A stretch of 64,000 bases of DNA from Turneriella sp. (GTDB lineage: Bacteria > Spirochaetota > Leptospiria > Turneriellales > Turneriellaceae): positions 378,737-442,736 of the forward strand of contig JABARV010000002.1 of the NCBI GenBank assembly GCA_019186965.1, given 5' to 3'. Made by a program: the position numbers and the translations under genes. The notes beneath the pieces are model-generated. The model did not search any database. It saw only the letters and a list, made by a program, of their open reading frames with translations, and was not told the origin of the DNA. This document shows, one piece after another, positions 51,836 to 59,978 of the stretch. How positions within the stretch are numbered: position 1 is the first letter of the stretch; each line of letters opens with the position of its first letter.

Positions 51836-52135
51836 TTATTGAGCTGAAGTAATCGCTTCTTTTGCAGCTTTGCTCATTGTCATCTTAACAACGGTTTTTG
51901 CAGGCACCTGCACTGTAGCTCCAGTTGCAGGGTTGCGTGCCGTGCGTGCAGGCCGGTTAACGAGCTTGAGAATTCCAAAACCGGGAAGCGTAAATTTACC
52001 TGCTCGCTTCGCTTCGCTGTACGCAATTTCCGCTAAAGCTACGAGCACGGCGTCTGCTTGCTTTTTATCCAAGTTGGACTTTTTTGCCAACTCAGCAATG
52101 AGTTGGGTTTTTGAAAGGGGTTTGTTGTCTACCAT
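51836..52135 (-). CDS. HU-family DNA-binding protein
   Basis: 99 aa. HU/IHF pattern: SKTQLIAELAKKSNLDKKQADAVL, then GKFTLPGFGILKLVNRPARTARNPATGATVQVPAKTV (DNA-binding arm) and KMTMSKAAKEAI. Nucleoid-associated protein. The ATG is directly preceded on its strand by TTATGTCGCATT, a copy of the dispersed motif. First gene of the HU-truB-lipoprotein-EamA run. Confidence 0.95.
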   Translation of the reverse strand: MVDNKPLSKTQLIAELAKKSNLDKKQADAVLVALAEIAYSEAKRAGKFTLPGFGILKLVNRPARTARNPATGATVQVPAKTVVKMTMSKAAKEAITSAQ

Positions 52136-52147
52136 AATGCGACATAA
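52135..52147. repeat. Copy of the dispersed TTATGTCGCATTA motif at the HU start
   Basis: On the minus strand TTATGTCGCATT runs directly into the HU ATG, the motif's last A being the A of the start codon. It is a one-copy relative of the array at 52822-52938. Confidence 0.55.
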
Positions 52148-52187
52148 CGAGGCACTTTAGTAAGGGTGTAAACACAAAAAACCAGAA

Positions 52188-52772
52188 TTACAAAGCCTCC
52201 GCGGCACCCATAAATCTTTGGGGTACAAGCTTCCAAAATAAAATCGCAAAAAAATACCCAGTGGCCCACCCCGCCACAACATCTAAAGGATAGTGGTAAT
52301 TTGCAAAAACACGAGATACGCCAACAACAAAAGGTATTGCTAAAAACCATAACAAACTTTTTCGAAACCATTTTGCCAAAAAAACAGCAAGCGCCATCGT
52401 GTTAACTGCATGCGCAGAAGGAAAGCCAAGCGCGGTGGGGTCTGTGTAAATTAACCAAGCTACCGCAGGGCGTGGCCGAGCAACCGCTATCTTCATAAAG
52501 TGCGCAACAACTTCACTCAACACCAAATAGAAAATAAGTATTAGCAAAAAACGGATGGCGCTCCAACGCTTTTGCCAAATATAAAGAGCTAAAAACAAAA
52601 GCGCAGGGGCTATATACGTCCTCATATCGCCTATATGTTCGCAAAGCCAAGTTACCCATGGTGGGTTAGCATACAGAGTAAGGTACTCAAAAAGGCGTTG
52701 GTCGAAATCAATCAGCCACACACGGCAAGGCATGGGTGCGAGTACACGCGTCAACGAGAGGAAGAAAAGCAC
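52188..52772 (-). CDS. PAP2-family membrane phosphatase
   Basis: 194 aa, GTG start. Type 2 phosphatidic acid phosphatase signature in order: KIAVARPRP (motif 1), FPSAHAVN (motif 2), SRVFANYHYPLDVVAG (motif 3). Five to six membrane helices. Probably removes phosphate from undecaprenyl-diphosphate or lipid phosphates on the outer face of the inner membrane. The 31-bp repeat array lies upstream of its start. Confidence 0.92.
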   Translation of the reverse strand: MLFFLSLTRVLAPMPCRVWLIDFDQRLFEYLTLYANPPWVTWLCEHIGDMRTYIAPALLFLALYIWQKRWSAIRFLLILIFYLVLSEVVAHFMKIAVARPRPAVAWLIYTDPTALGFPSAHAVNTMALAVFLAKWFRKSLLWFLAIPFVVGVSRVFANYHYPLDVVAGWATGYFFAILFWKLVPQRFMGAAEAL

Positions 52773-52821
52773 GTTTTTTCAAAAAAATCGTGATTTTTTC
52801 ACTAAAACCGCTCGTTGGGAT

Positions 52822-52938
52822 AGTTATCCCTCCATGCGACATAATAAGAGGTAGTTATCCCCTAATGTGACATAATACGAGACAGTTATCCCCTAATGCG
52901 ACATAATACGAGACAGTTATCCCCTAATGCGACATAAT
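52822..52938. repeat. Array of four 31-bp direct repeats between the PAP2 and DUF1554 genes
   Basis: AGTTATCCC begins at 52822, 52853, 52884 and 52915, a constant 31-base period. Units 3 and 4 share AGTTATCCCCTAATGCGACA then TAAT; unit 2 differs by G to T at one site; unit 1 is more diverged. Units abut with no spacers, which excludes a CRISPR array. The ATGCGACATAAT core also occurs singly at 3544, 42531 and 52135. Confidence 0.92.
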
Positions 52939-52987
52939 CCAATTTTGTGACTAATAAAAAACAATTATTCCCGTGGCTTTTTAAACC

Positions 52988-53632
52988 TTATTGTTCCACA
53001 CAGAGGAAACTAAGTTGACTGTCACAATTAGACGCAGATGCCGTTGAAATAGCATCTGCGTTAATTTGAGAGGTGTCACCGACCATTCCAGTGACAGAGC
53101 TCTGATTATCTGTCCAATCACTACACGCATTAGCTGTCCTCCAGTCTGTTCCCAACCCCGTCCAAACCGAAGCTACTGTTTCGGCAACAGAATTAGTAAA
53201 AGTAGGTGCTCCAATCCCAGAAAGAACAAAAATTCCTGCGCTGTTGCTGGTAAAAAGCGGAGTTTTTCCGTCTGCGCGTACATAGTTTGCGTTTGGGTGT
53301 ATTACCCAGTCTAAATTTTCACTTTGGTTGGTACAATTTGCAGTACTACAAGCCCTCCGACTGGCATTAACCAAAAGCGCCTTGTAAGTACTATTACCTG
53401 GAGGTTTGTTGGAGTTATTCATACATATTGAATCTGCGCTTGTAATAGCGGTAGCAGCAGTTGATCCAATATTTCCTTGCGTAACTTGCGATGTAACAAA
53501 AATACGGTAACTCGAATTGGCGTGCGCCGAAGAGGCGCCAGGGTTGTCTAAAATATCCCGCAAACCATAATTGTTGCAGGCTAAAAATAAAATACCCGAC
53601 AAAAAGCAAACACAGCGTTTAAAGTTACCAAT
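52988..53632 (-). CDS. DUF1554 lipoprotein, apparent AUU start
   Basis: 214 aa if started at ATT 53632, which has AGGAAAG three to six bases upstream and gives a complete lipoprotein signal (GNFKRCVCFLSGILFLAC); the later TTG at 53602 would leave a signal without its basic end and has no ribosome site. DUF1554 pattern: SSYRIFVTSQVTQGNIGST, ADSICMNNSNKPPGNSTYKALLVN, RRACSTANC, WTGLGTDWRTANACSDWTD and NCDSQLSFLCVEQ, with paired cysteines. DUF1554 is typical of Leptospira surface lipoproteins. Divergent from the PPOX gene. Confidence 0.85.
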   Translation of the reverse strand: MGNFKRCVCFLSGILFLACNNYGLRDILDNPGASSAHANSSYRIFVTSQVTQGNIGSTAATAITSADSICMNNSNKPPGNSTYKALLVNASRRACSTANCTNQSENLDWVIHPNANYVRADGKTPLFTSNSAGIFVLSGIGAPTFTNSVAETVASVWTGLGTDWRTANACSDWTDNQSSVTGMVGDTSQINADAISTASASNCDSQLSFLCVEQ

Positions 53633-53728
53633 GGGCTTTCCTGCCTTTGAAGCTTTGCCGCGTCAATCCAATTTTGGCAAGAGAACCTTTTTCGTTGCCA
53701 GCGTGTTCAAATTTTCTAACACACAACT

Positions 53729-55075
53729 ATGCAACGTATTGCAGTCGTGGGCGGCGGTATTTCCGGCCTTTCCCATGCGTATTTTCTGAAAAAAAAATAT
53801 CCCGAAAGTGGAGTTTTTCTCTTTGAGGCGGCAAGCCTTGGGGGTAACATTGCAACTGAGGAGCACGACGGCGCCCTTTTAGAACCAGGGCCAGATTCAT
53901 ACTTGGAGCGCACGGGGCTTTTTACAACACTTGTCCGCGAACTGGGTATCGAAAAAAAACTTTTGCACGAAGATAAAAAAAATGCGAAGCGCTATGTCAT
54001 CAAAGACGGGTATTTGGTTAAAGCCCCCCAGTCGCCGCTTTCCTTTATTTTCTCGTCGCTCCTTTTTTTCCCAGAAAAAATAAAAATATTTCTTGCGATG
54101 GGAAAAAAATTTTCGTTGTGGCCTACAATTACCCTTTTCGATGCCGCACGAAACGTCTTGGGTTTTTCTGCGGCAGAGTATTTAGCTTCCCCAATGGCGC
54201 GTGGAGTTTATGGAAGCGAAGCGGAAGATATTGAATTTTCTGCTGTTTTTCCCGACCTCTTCCAAAAAATTGCCGAAGCGCCTAAACTAAAAGTTGCCCT
54301 CAAAGAATACTCTACTGCAAAAAAGGAATACTGGAAAGACAGGCTGGGTTCTGTCGAGTTTGAGCGGGGAATTTGTTCTTTCGAAGGTGGATTGATTACT
54401 TTCGTAAACGCTTTAGAAGCACACCTTACAAAAAGCGGAGTACAAATTGTACGCGATAAAATTGCGCGTATACAAAAACATTCCTCAGGAAAGTACGCTC
54501 TTTCTTCAAAAGCAAAACCCTACGATACTTTTGACAAAATTATTTTTACTGTAAATTCAGAAAATTTATCGTATATTTGGCGCGAGGCAGATAAAGAACT
54601 TTCGCGTAAAATAAGCGAAGCAAAAAACTCTCCTATAAACGTCGTCTACGCGGCATGGAATAAAAAGGATTTTTCAGCAGGCGGGTATGGATTTTTAGTC
54701 CCGCGTAAGGAAAAGATTCCCATCTTGGGATGCATTTTTGCTTCCAATGTTTTTTCGGGGCGTATTGCTGAAAACCGTTTTTTAACAAAAACAATGGTTT
54801 CTGGCGATGGAGCGCTCTTTAAAGACGATGAACTGGCAAACCTTACGCAAGAAGCCCTTGCACGGGTATTGCGCATCAAAGCAAATCCACTTTGGACAAA
54901 GGTTTTTCGGCACACCACGGGAATTCCGCGCTATGCACCTGGGTACGGTGAATGGAAAAAAGATGTATTCGCGCTTCTTTCAAAACACGAAGGAGTACAT
55001 TTTGCAGGTTGGGCTTTTTCGGGAATTGGGCTTGCCGATCAGCTTGAATCTGCGTATAAATATGTTAATCCATGA
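53729..55075 (+). CDS. hemY: Oxygen-dependent protoporphyrinogen oxidase (PPOX)
   Basis: 448 aa. FAD motif RIAVVGGGISGLSHAYFLKK (3-22), GGNIATEEHDGALLEPGPDSY, and C-terminal LGCIFASNVFSGRIAENRF and VHFAGWAFSGIGLADQLESA characteristic of PPOX/amine-oxidase proteins. Oxidises protoporphyrinogen IX to protoporphyrin IX in haem synthesis. Ends with ATGA overlap to lipA. An amine oxidase with another substrate cannot be fully excluded, but the substrate loops fit PPOX. Confidence 0.86.
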   Translation: MQRIAVVGGGISGLSHAYFLKKKYPESGVFLFEAASLGGNIATEEHDGALLEPGPDSYLERTGLFTTLVRELGIEKKLLHEDKKNAKRYVIKDGYLVKAPQSPLSFIFSSLLFFPEKIKIFLAMGKKFSLWPTITLFDAARNVLGFSAAEYLASPMARGVYGSEAEDIEFSAVFPDLFQKIAEAPKLKVALKEYSTAKKEYWKDRLGSVEFERGICSFEGGLITFVNALEAHLTKSGVQIVRDKIARIQKHSSGKYALSSKAKPYDTFDKIIFTVNSENLSYIWREADKELSRKISEAKNSPINVVYAAWNKKDFSAGGYGFLVPRKEKIPILGCIFASNVFSGRIAENRFLTKTMVSGDGALFKDDELANLTQEALARVLRIKANPLWTKVFRHTTGIPRYAPGYGEWKKDVFALLSKHEGVHFAGWAFSGIGLADQLESAYKYVNP

Positions 55076-55974
55076 GTAGTGCAGTACACCCCATTTCTAA
55101 AAAGTTGCCGTGGTCTTTCGACGATCCGACGCAACTTATTTCGTATAAAAATGTGCATACTGTATGCGAAGAGTCACGCTGCCCCAACCGCAACGAATGT
55201 TCGTCTTGGGGTGTGGCGACATTTCTTGTCGGTGGCCGCGAATGCACGCGTAATTGTAAATTTTGCCATGTCTCGACGGGAAAGCCCATTCCGCTTGCGC
55301 ACATTGTAGATAAAGAACACGACGACATTGTACGCGCTGCAAAAGAACGTAATTATAAATATCTTGTTATAACCTCTGTTGCACGTGACGACGACGAGGC
55401 GGGACTCGCCGCGCATTTTGCACGCATTACCGAAAGCCTTAACGCGCTTGGAGTCACTGTTGAGCTTCTTATTCCCGATTTTCACGCACGGCACGAACAC
55501 CTTTCCGTTGTCGCCGAAGCAAACCCAGCGGTTATAGCGCATAACATCGAAACGGTGGAGCGCCTATCGCCGCGAATTCGTCCACAGGCAAGGTATAGTC
55601 GTTCGCTCAAGTTCTTCGATTTTTTTTGCAAAAAATACCCGCACATTGTGCGCAAAAGCGGTTTTATGGTGGGTTTAGGTGAAGAGCGAGAAGAAATTAA
55701 CACATTGTTAGGCGATATGGAAAAAGCGCAGATTGAGATAATTACTATTGGGCAATACCTGCGCCCTACAACAAAGCATGCGGAGCTCTACAAAAATTAC
55801 TCAATGGCAGAGTTTCGAGAAATTGAAGTAGAAATCAAAAAGCGTAATTTTTTGGCATGGGAAGTGGGGCCTTTTGTCCGCTCCAGCTATATGGCAGAAG
55901 CAACAATGCAAAAACTCCAAGCGGAATTATTGCAGCGTAGTAAAATGCGGGTAGAAGAAATTAAACAAAGGTAA
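55072..55974 (+). CDS. lipA: Lipoyl synthase LipA
   Basis: 300 aa. Auxiliary cluster motif CEESRCPNRNEC (C32, C37, C43), radical SAM motif CTRNCKFC (C58, C62, C65), and the C-terminal RSSYMAE Ser region that closes the auxiliary cluster. Inserts sulfur into octanoyl groups on dehydrogenase E2 and H proteins. Start overlaps the hemY stop; the next gene begins one base after its stop. Confidence 0.97.
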   Translation: MSSAVHPISKKLPWSFDDPTQLISYKNVHTVCEESRCPNRNECSSWGVATFLVGGRECTRNCKFCHVSTGKPIPLAHIVDKEHDDIVRAAKERNYKYLVITSVARDDDEAGLAAHFARITESLNALGVTVELLIPDFHARHEHLSVVAEANPAVIAHNIETVERLSPRIRPQARYSRSLKFFDFFCKKYPHIVRKSGFMVGLGEEREEINTLLGDMEKAQIEIITIGQYLRPTTKHAELYKNYSMAEFREIEVEIKKRNFLAWEVGPFVRSSYMAEATMQKLQAELLQRSKMRVEEIKQR

Positions 55975-55975
55975 T

Positions 55976-56908
55976 ATGGCGGCAAAAAAAGGCTTATACG
56001 TCGATTTTCATAAAATTGATTTGTCGCATGTTAAAGCCTTGATAAAAGAAAATAAAATTAACGCAACCCTAACGGAAAATCTTTTGGCGTATTGGGAACG
56101 CCGTCTTGCCGACACTAAAGATACAATTTACTCTCGCTACATCGAGTACTACCTCTTTTTTGAATCAATTAAAGCGCTTTTTTTTGCCACCTTTGTTTTC
56201 GACATGAAAACCGGAGCGACACGGCATAGTTATGGTATTTTCCCAACGCTTGCTTCGGTTATTTATACATCTGTTAAAGACACAAATACGAAAGAAACAG
56301 GCAGCTTAGATTTTTCACATAACGGCATTGAGTTTACTTTGCATTACGTCCACAGTGGTTATTTGGAAGACCAATATGCCATCGCTGCGCTTTCGCTTAG
56401 GGGAAGCGCTATTGACGAAAATCTGAAAAGAATGCTTTATGTGTTCGAGCGTTATTATGCACCAATGAGTTTTTCACGCGACGAAAGAAAATCATTCCTT
56501 TTTTCCGAGACGGAAAAAGAGGTTAAAAAAATTACAGAAAAAACGCTACAAGAAAAAAAACCAGTCACGTTTGCGTATCTCTACTTTGAATCGCTTACTA
56601 AGTATGTTGTACAATCTGGCGAAAATTTCGCAAGGGAGCTTTTAGGAGAGCTATGTGAAGACGTACACCGAATTTTAAAAAATATCGACCATAGTTTTGT
56701 GCTTTCTACCCGTGAAATTCTTATTGTGTCTTTAAATTGCGAAAAAGAAATTATGGAAAAACGCTTCGCACGCAAAGTTTTTCACGCAAAAGAACTTTTA
56801 TTGGCGTTCCAAATTAAATTCCATACGGTTAATGAGCCAATAGAAAATTTATATTCTCTTTGGACAGATATTACAGGCGACATCGCCTATAAAAGAAAAA
56901 TAGGGTAA
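55976..56908 (+). CDS. Unknown cytosolic protein, possible degenerate GGDEF-like domain
   Basis: 310 aa. Amphipathic, no membrane segment. Residues about 190-305 follow the secondary-structure order of a GGDEF fold (VTFAYLYFESLTKYVVQSG, LLGELCEDVHRILKNIDHSFVLSTREILIVSL, KELLLAFQIKFHTV) but the GGDEF and metal residues are absent. The N-terminal 180 residues are not recognised. Co-directional with lipA (1-base gap). A link to c-di-GMP signalling is speculative. Confidence 0.55.
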   Translation: MAAKKGLYVDFHKIDLSHVKALIKENKINATLTENLLAYWERRLADTKDTIYSRYIEYYLFFESIKALFFATFVFDMKTGATRHSYGIFPTLASVIYTSVKDTNTKETGSLDFSHNGIEFTLHYVHSGYLEDQYAIAALSLRGSAIDENLKRMLYVFERYYAPMSFSRDERKSFLFSETEKEVKKITEKTLQEKKPVTFAYLYFESLTKYVVQSGENFARELLGELCEDVHRILKNIDHSFVLSTREILIVSLNCEKEIMEKRFARKVFHAKELLLAFQIKFHTVNEPIENLYSLWTDITGDIAYKRKIG

Positions 56909-56921
56909 TGTATTCTCAACA

Positions 56922-56939
56922 GGCTGTTGAAAAACAGCC
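56922..56939. terminator. Hairpin GGCTGTT-GAAA-AACAGCC after the lipA-linked gene
   Basis: Seven-pair stem with a GNRA-type GAAA tetraloop, 13 bases after the stop codon. It lacks a T run, so it may be a hairpin end of the adjacent repeat rather than a true terminator. A similar GGTTG...CAACCAT hairpin follows msrA at 62191-62208. Confidence 0.45.
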
Positions 56940-56940
56940 A

Positions 56941-57062
56941 TTAGCAGGGTGTTGAGCCGAGCGTAGCCGCAGACAGGCCATTTATGGCCGTTTTGTGAGC
57001 GATTGCTATGGGCAATCGCCAGCGTCTGCTGCACGCACGAGACTTTTTCAACACCCTGCTAA
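56941..57062. mobile_element. MITE-like element, 122 bp with 15-bp perfect terminal inverted repeats
   Basis: Left end TTAGCAGGGTGTTGA (56941-56955) and right end TCAACACCCTGCTAA (57048-57062) are exact inverted copies. The interior contains further hairpins: GGCCAT-TT-ATGGCC, GCGATTGC/GCAATCGC around TATGG, and GCAGAC/GTCTGC. No ORF. The right end supplies the TAG stop of the neighbouring minus-strand gene. No convincing target-site duplication was seen. Confidence 0.75.
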
Positions 57063-57535
57063 ATATCGCTTTCAATACTTAGTTCTTGGATATAACGCTC
57101 GATGAAAGGCAAGTCGTTTGCAAGTGCGCTGTAGTTAAAATTAAAAATAAGAACATACACAAAAACATCTTCGTGGCGCGTTATATACAGAAAGCCACCA
57201 CCAGCTTTTTTGCGGTAAGTATATTGAAGCCAACGCATATTCCCATCAACAAACGAAAGTTTTTCTAAATTTTTGCGTTTAATTTTAAGGCTCTTTGCTA
57301 TTTTGTTAAGGAGCTTTGCGATTGTATAATCTTTTTTTTCGTGCTGTGCATTTACAAGAACAATCGAATGTGCGCGGGAAACAAAACTCATAAGAGCGCC
57401 AAACTGCGGAGGATTGTCTTCGCGAAACCTATCCCCTGGCAATCTTCCTTCAAGCGTGACGGAATACGCTGGCGCAAAAGTTGTCCACAAAAAGCAGAGC
57501 GTAATAAAGTGGCGTAAAATTTTATTTTTTCGCAA
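57059..57535 (-). CDS. Secreted protein of unknown function, stop codon inside the MITE-like element
   Basis: 158 aa from TTG 57535, giving a signal peptide (RKNKILRHFITLCFLWTTFAPAYS); an upstream open frame to 57673 runs through the preceding gene and is unlikely. Mature part VTLEGRLPGDRFREDNPPQF and YTIAKLLNKIAKSLKIKRKN are not assignable. The final TAG lies in the terminal repeat of the 56941-57062 element, so the native C-terminus may have been altered. Overlaps the preceding gene by 14 bases. Confidence 0.6.
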   Translation of the reverse strand: MRKNKILRHFITLCFLWTTFAPAYSVTLEGRLPGDRFREDNPPQFGALMSFVSRAHSIVLVNAQHEKKDYTIAKLLNKIAKSLKIKRKNLEKLSFVDGNMRWLQYTYRKKAGGGFLYITRHEDVFVYVLIFNFNYSALANDLPFIERYIQELSIESDI

Positions 57536-58856
57536 AGTCCAAAGTGCCGTGAACCCTAAGCGTAGAGCCTTTTGCTGTTGTTGAAAGCTCAGCCACCGTA
57601 TTTTGTAGACTAGGGAGTGATTTTGCAAGCGCATCACGAAATTCGTTGAAATGCGCGGGCGCATAAATAGCATCGAATGTTTTAAGCGCCTCTAACGAAT
57701 TTTTTGCAAGCTCTGCAATTTTAGCCTGTGCGAAAAATTGGTAGTTTGCCGATATAGCAATTTTTTGCTTTGGTGGAGAGGTTGTAAAAGATTCCCAATA
57801 GATACGGTCTTTATCGCTTGTAAGGCGCGGCGAAAAAAGTTGCTTTGAACCACGGGGGTATGTAAGGGCAACGGGGTACATAATTTGGAATCCATTGTCG
57901 ATTGTTTGCACTTGGTGGCCGAAAGTTTTAAAAGCTTGGTTCAAAAATTCAACAGCGGCAAAATTTTTAACGCTTGTAGAATAGAAAAGCCGTGGAACCA
58001 ACATTCCGTAGTCCGAAGAAAACCCAGCGAGCGAAAGGAAATCCGCCTTTTGGGTTTTGGGGTTAAAGCTATACGTATAAAAAGGAGAATCCGGTATTGT
58101 AATTGTTTCGTTTGCCCCGCCAATGTTTGTAGATGCCCCTGGGCAGTCGCCTTCTAAGGTAATGGTGTTTTTCGCAGGCGCAATTTTAAATTTACACGCT
58201 TCAAACGTATCCAAACCAAAAGCGTTTTGTACAAGCGAACGCACAAGGCTGAGCTTTTTTTCATTCTTGTTTGCCCCACCTAAAACGGCAGAGGCTGAAG
58301 TTGTGTCGCCCAGAAAAGTATCGAGGGTAAATGCATTTACTTTTGGGTTCTCTAAATACGCTTGCTGCGCCTTAAGCGTTGCTTTGTCCGAGGCGATAAC
58401 AAGCCAGTCTCCAACCCGTGCGGCGTTTCCAGTATCAAGAAGTGAAGAAATTAATTTTCCTTTTTTGTTTAATTGGATAACAAGAGAAAACTGTGAACCC
58501 AAGGAACGATAAAAAACAGGGCCGCTAATAAGCGTTGCGTACAGATTCCATTGCCATGCGCTTGGCGCCAACTTAATGTAACGGTGCAGGTGTGCAGCAG
58601 CGCGCGTTGGCGCAGAACGCAAAAAATGGAGCCCTAAAGGGGAATCAAAAAAAGCACGCATTGCTTTGCCGTCACGCAATGCGTCAATAAATTGTGGTAC
58701 ATCGGGAACTACTCCGATTATAGAATAAGGTTGAGAGGTATCGAAAATTTGCGAAACGCTTTGTGGGCGATTTTTATTTGAAAACTCTGCATTAAGAAAA
58801 AAAATTCCAGCACAAAAAAGAAAAACTACAAAGATTATTTTTTTATAGTTTTTCAT
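57522..58856 (-). CDS. Exported or membrane-anchored protein of unknown function
   Basis: 444 aa; N-terminal hydrophobic helix (KKIIFVVFLFCAGIFFLNAEF). The rest alternates beta and alpha segments (IIGVVPDVPQFIDALRDGKAM, GSQFSLVIQLNKKGKLISSLL, GDWLVIASDKATLKAQQAYLE) reminiscent of DUF3352-type proteins, but I cannot assign it firmly. The start overlaps the response-regulator stop (ATGA), suggesting translational coupling and perhaps shared regulation. Confidence 0.6.
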   Translation of the reverse strand: MKNYKKIIFVVFLFCAGIFFLNAEFSNKNRPQSVSQIFDTSQPYSIIGVVPDVPQFIDALRDGKAMRAFFDSPLGLHFLRSAPTRAAAHLHRYIKLAPSAWQWNLYATLISGPVFYRSLGSQFSLVIQLNKKGKLISSLLDTGNAARVGDWLVIASDKATLKAQQAYLENPKVNAFTLDTFLGDTTSASAVLGGANKNEKKLSLVRSLVQNAFGLDTFEACKFKIAPAKNTITLEGDCPGASTNIGGANETITIPDSPFYTYSFNPKTQKADFLSLAGFSSDYGMLVPRLFYSTSVKNFAAVEFLNQAFKTFGHQVQTIDNGFQIMYPVALTYPRGSKQLFSPRLTSDKDRIYWESFTTSPPKQKIAISANYQFFAQAKIAELAKNSLEALKTFDAIYAPAHFNEFRDALAKSLPSLQNTVAELSTTAKGSTLRVHGTLDFAKK

Positions 58857-59329
58857 GTACCGGTAAGTTCTCGAATACGGGCTTCTAAATTATTGAGCAT
58901 GTACTGGTTTTCCAAATTTTGGCGGAATTTTGCGATAAGGGTTTGTATATCATCGCGCATTGCCTCTGCATTCCAAGGTTTTTCAATGTACCTATTTAAA
59001 CCGCCTTCGTTAATTGCTTTAATTGCAGAGTCGAGCCCTGCATGCCCCGTTAGGAGGATTTTCATTGTGTCGGGTAAAATTTGGTGGACACGCTTTAAAA
59101 ATTCGTCGCCCTTCATGTTCGGCATTATTTGATCGGTAATGATAAGCTCAATTATCTCTTTTTCTGAACGGGCGGCTTCTACGAAAGTAAGCGCTTCTTC
59201 GCCAGAGGTTGCCGTGACAACGTCGTGCGTTGCAATAAAGTCGGCAAGAAGCTGCTCCTTTAATGTTGCAAGAACGCCGGGTTCGTCATCAACACAGAGA
59301 ATAATTCCTTTACGATTAGTTATCGACAC
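58853..59329 (-). CDS. Response regulator receiver-domain protein
   Basis: 158 aa, GTG with strong AGGAGG seven bases upstream. Receiver pattern: ILCVDDEPGVLATLKEQL (acidic pair), LIITDQIMPNMKGDEFLK (phosphorylated Asp), ILLTGHAG (Thr), YIEKPWNAEAM (Lys). No DNA-binding output; a short C-terminal helix only. Belongs to the PleD/CheY-like group with 'KPW' typical of regulators paired with HD or kinase proteins. No histidine kinase is adjacent. Confidence 0.9.
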   Translation of the reverse strand: MSITNRKGIILCVDDEPGVLATLKEQLLADFIATHDVVTATSGEEALTFVEAARSEKEIIELIITDQIMPNMKGDEFLKRVHQILPDTMKILLTGHAGLDSAIKAINEGGLNRYIEKPWNAEAMRDDIQTLIAKFRQNLENQYMLNNLEARIRELTGT

Positions 59330-59338
59330 AAGCTCCTC

Positions 59339-59974
59339 CTAGTCTTTTATATAACTTAATTTAGCACGGACGTACTTTGGTTTTGTGATTTGTTTCCGCA
59401 AGTTTTTTATTGTATTTAGTGGAATTGTTACAACAAACTGGTTTGCAATTGCTGCCGGGATAATTCCTCCTGGGTCTGTGTGGCCAATCATTTTTATGCG
59501 CACTTTCCCGTTTGGTTTTGGCTCGAGAATCCAAAGCCCACGCACGTGTTTTACGCGTTCGTAGCGGCTGTCTAAAGGTAAATAGGTGCTACGCCCGCTT
59601 GTTGTCAGTAAAACTACTTTCGTAGCGCGGTCTTGCGATAATTTACCGTGTGCAATCGCTTCACGATTTTTTAAAGGAAAGGGTGCCGCTGTTATGGTCC
59701 TTGTTATCGATTCAGTGGGGCTTATTTCTTTAACAAGGTTCGCTTCTGTACACCGGTCGACCCACTGTGGCATGGCAGGTACATCCATAAGTACAGCAAC
59801 CACCTGTGAAAGCCTTGCAGTAACTTCGGTCTCAACCTTGTACTCTTTAAAGGAAGAATTAGGGACAGAGCGCGTGTACGCAACAGCGCCGCCTGCAGTT
59901 TTTTCGTACGACCAACTATCGTTTGCAGAAAAAACAAAGGGTGCACTAAATAAAAATAATACCAATAATCGCAT
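59339..59974 (-). CDS. Exported START-domain-like protein
   Basis: 211 aa from ATG 59974; signal peptide MRLLVLFLFSAPFVFSA. The rest fits a StAR-related lipid-transfer fold: AVAYTRSVPNSSFKEYKVETEV, AVLMDVPAMPQWVDRCTEANLV, NREAIAHGKLS, RGLWILEPKPNGKVRIKMIGHTDPGG and PLNTIKNLRKQ. Probably a periplasmic lipid or hydrophobe binder. Starts 4 bases after the DUF3108-like gene, so co-transcribed. Confidence 0.82.
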   Translation of the reverse strand: MRLLVLFLFSAPFVFSANDSWSYEKTAGGAVAYTRSVPNSSFKEYKVETEVTARLSQVVAVLMDVPAMPQWVDRCTEANLVKEISPTESITRTITAAPFPLKNREAIAHGKLSQDRATKVVLLTTSGRSTYLPLDSRYERVKHVRGLWILEPKPNGKVRIKMIGHTDPGGIIPAAIANQFVVTIPLNTIKNLRKQITKPKYVRAKLSYIKD

Positions 59975-59978
59975 AAAA

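Noticed and set aside
52822-52938. 31-bp direct repeats as a possible CRISPR array
   Set aside because: Units abut with a 31-base period and no spacers; no cas genes are near.
57536-57673. Upstream extension of the gene ending at 57059
   Set aside because: It lies wholly inside the preceding gene in another frame, and the signal peptide begins at 57535.
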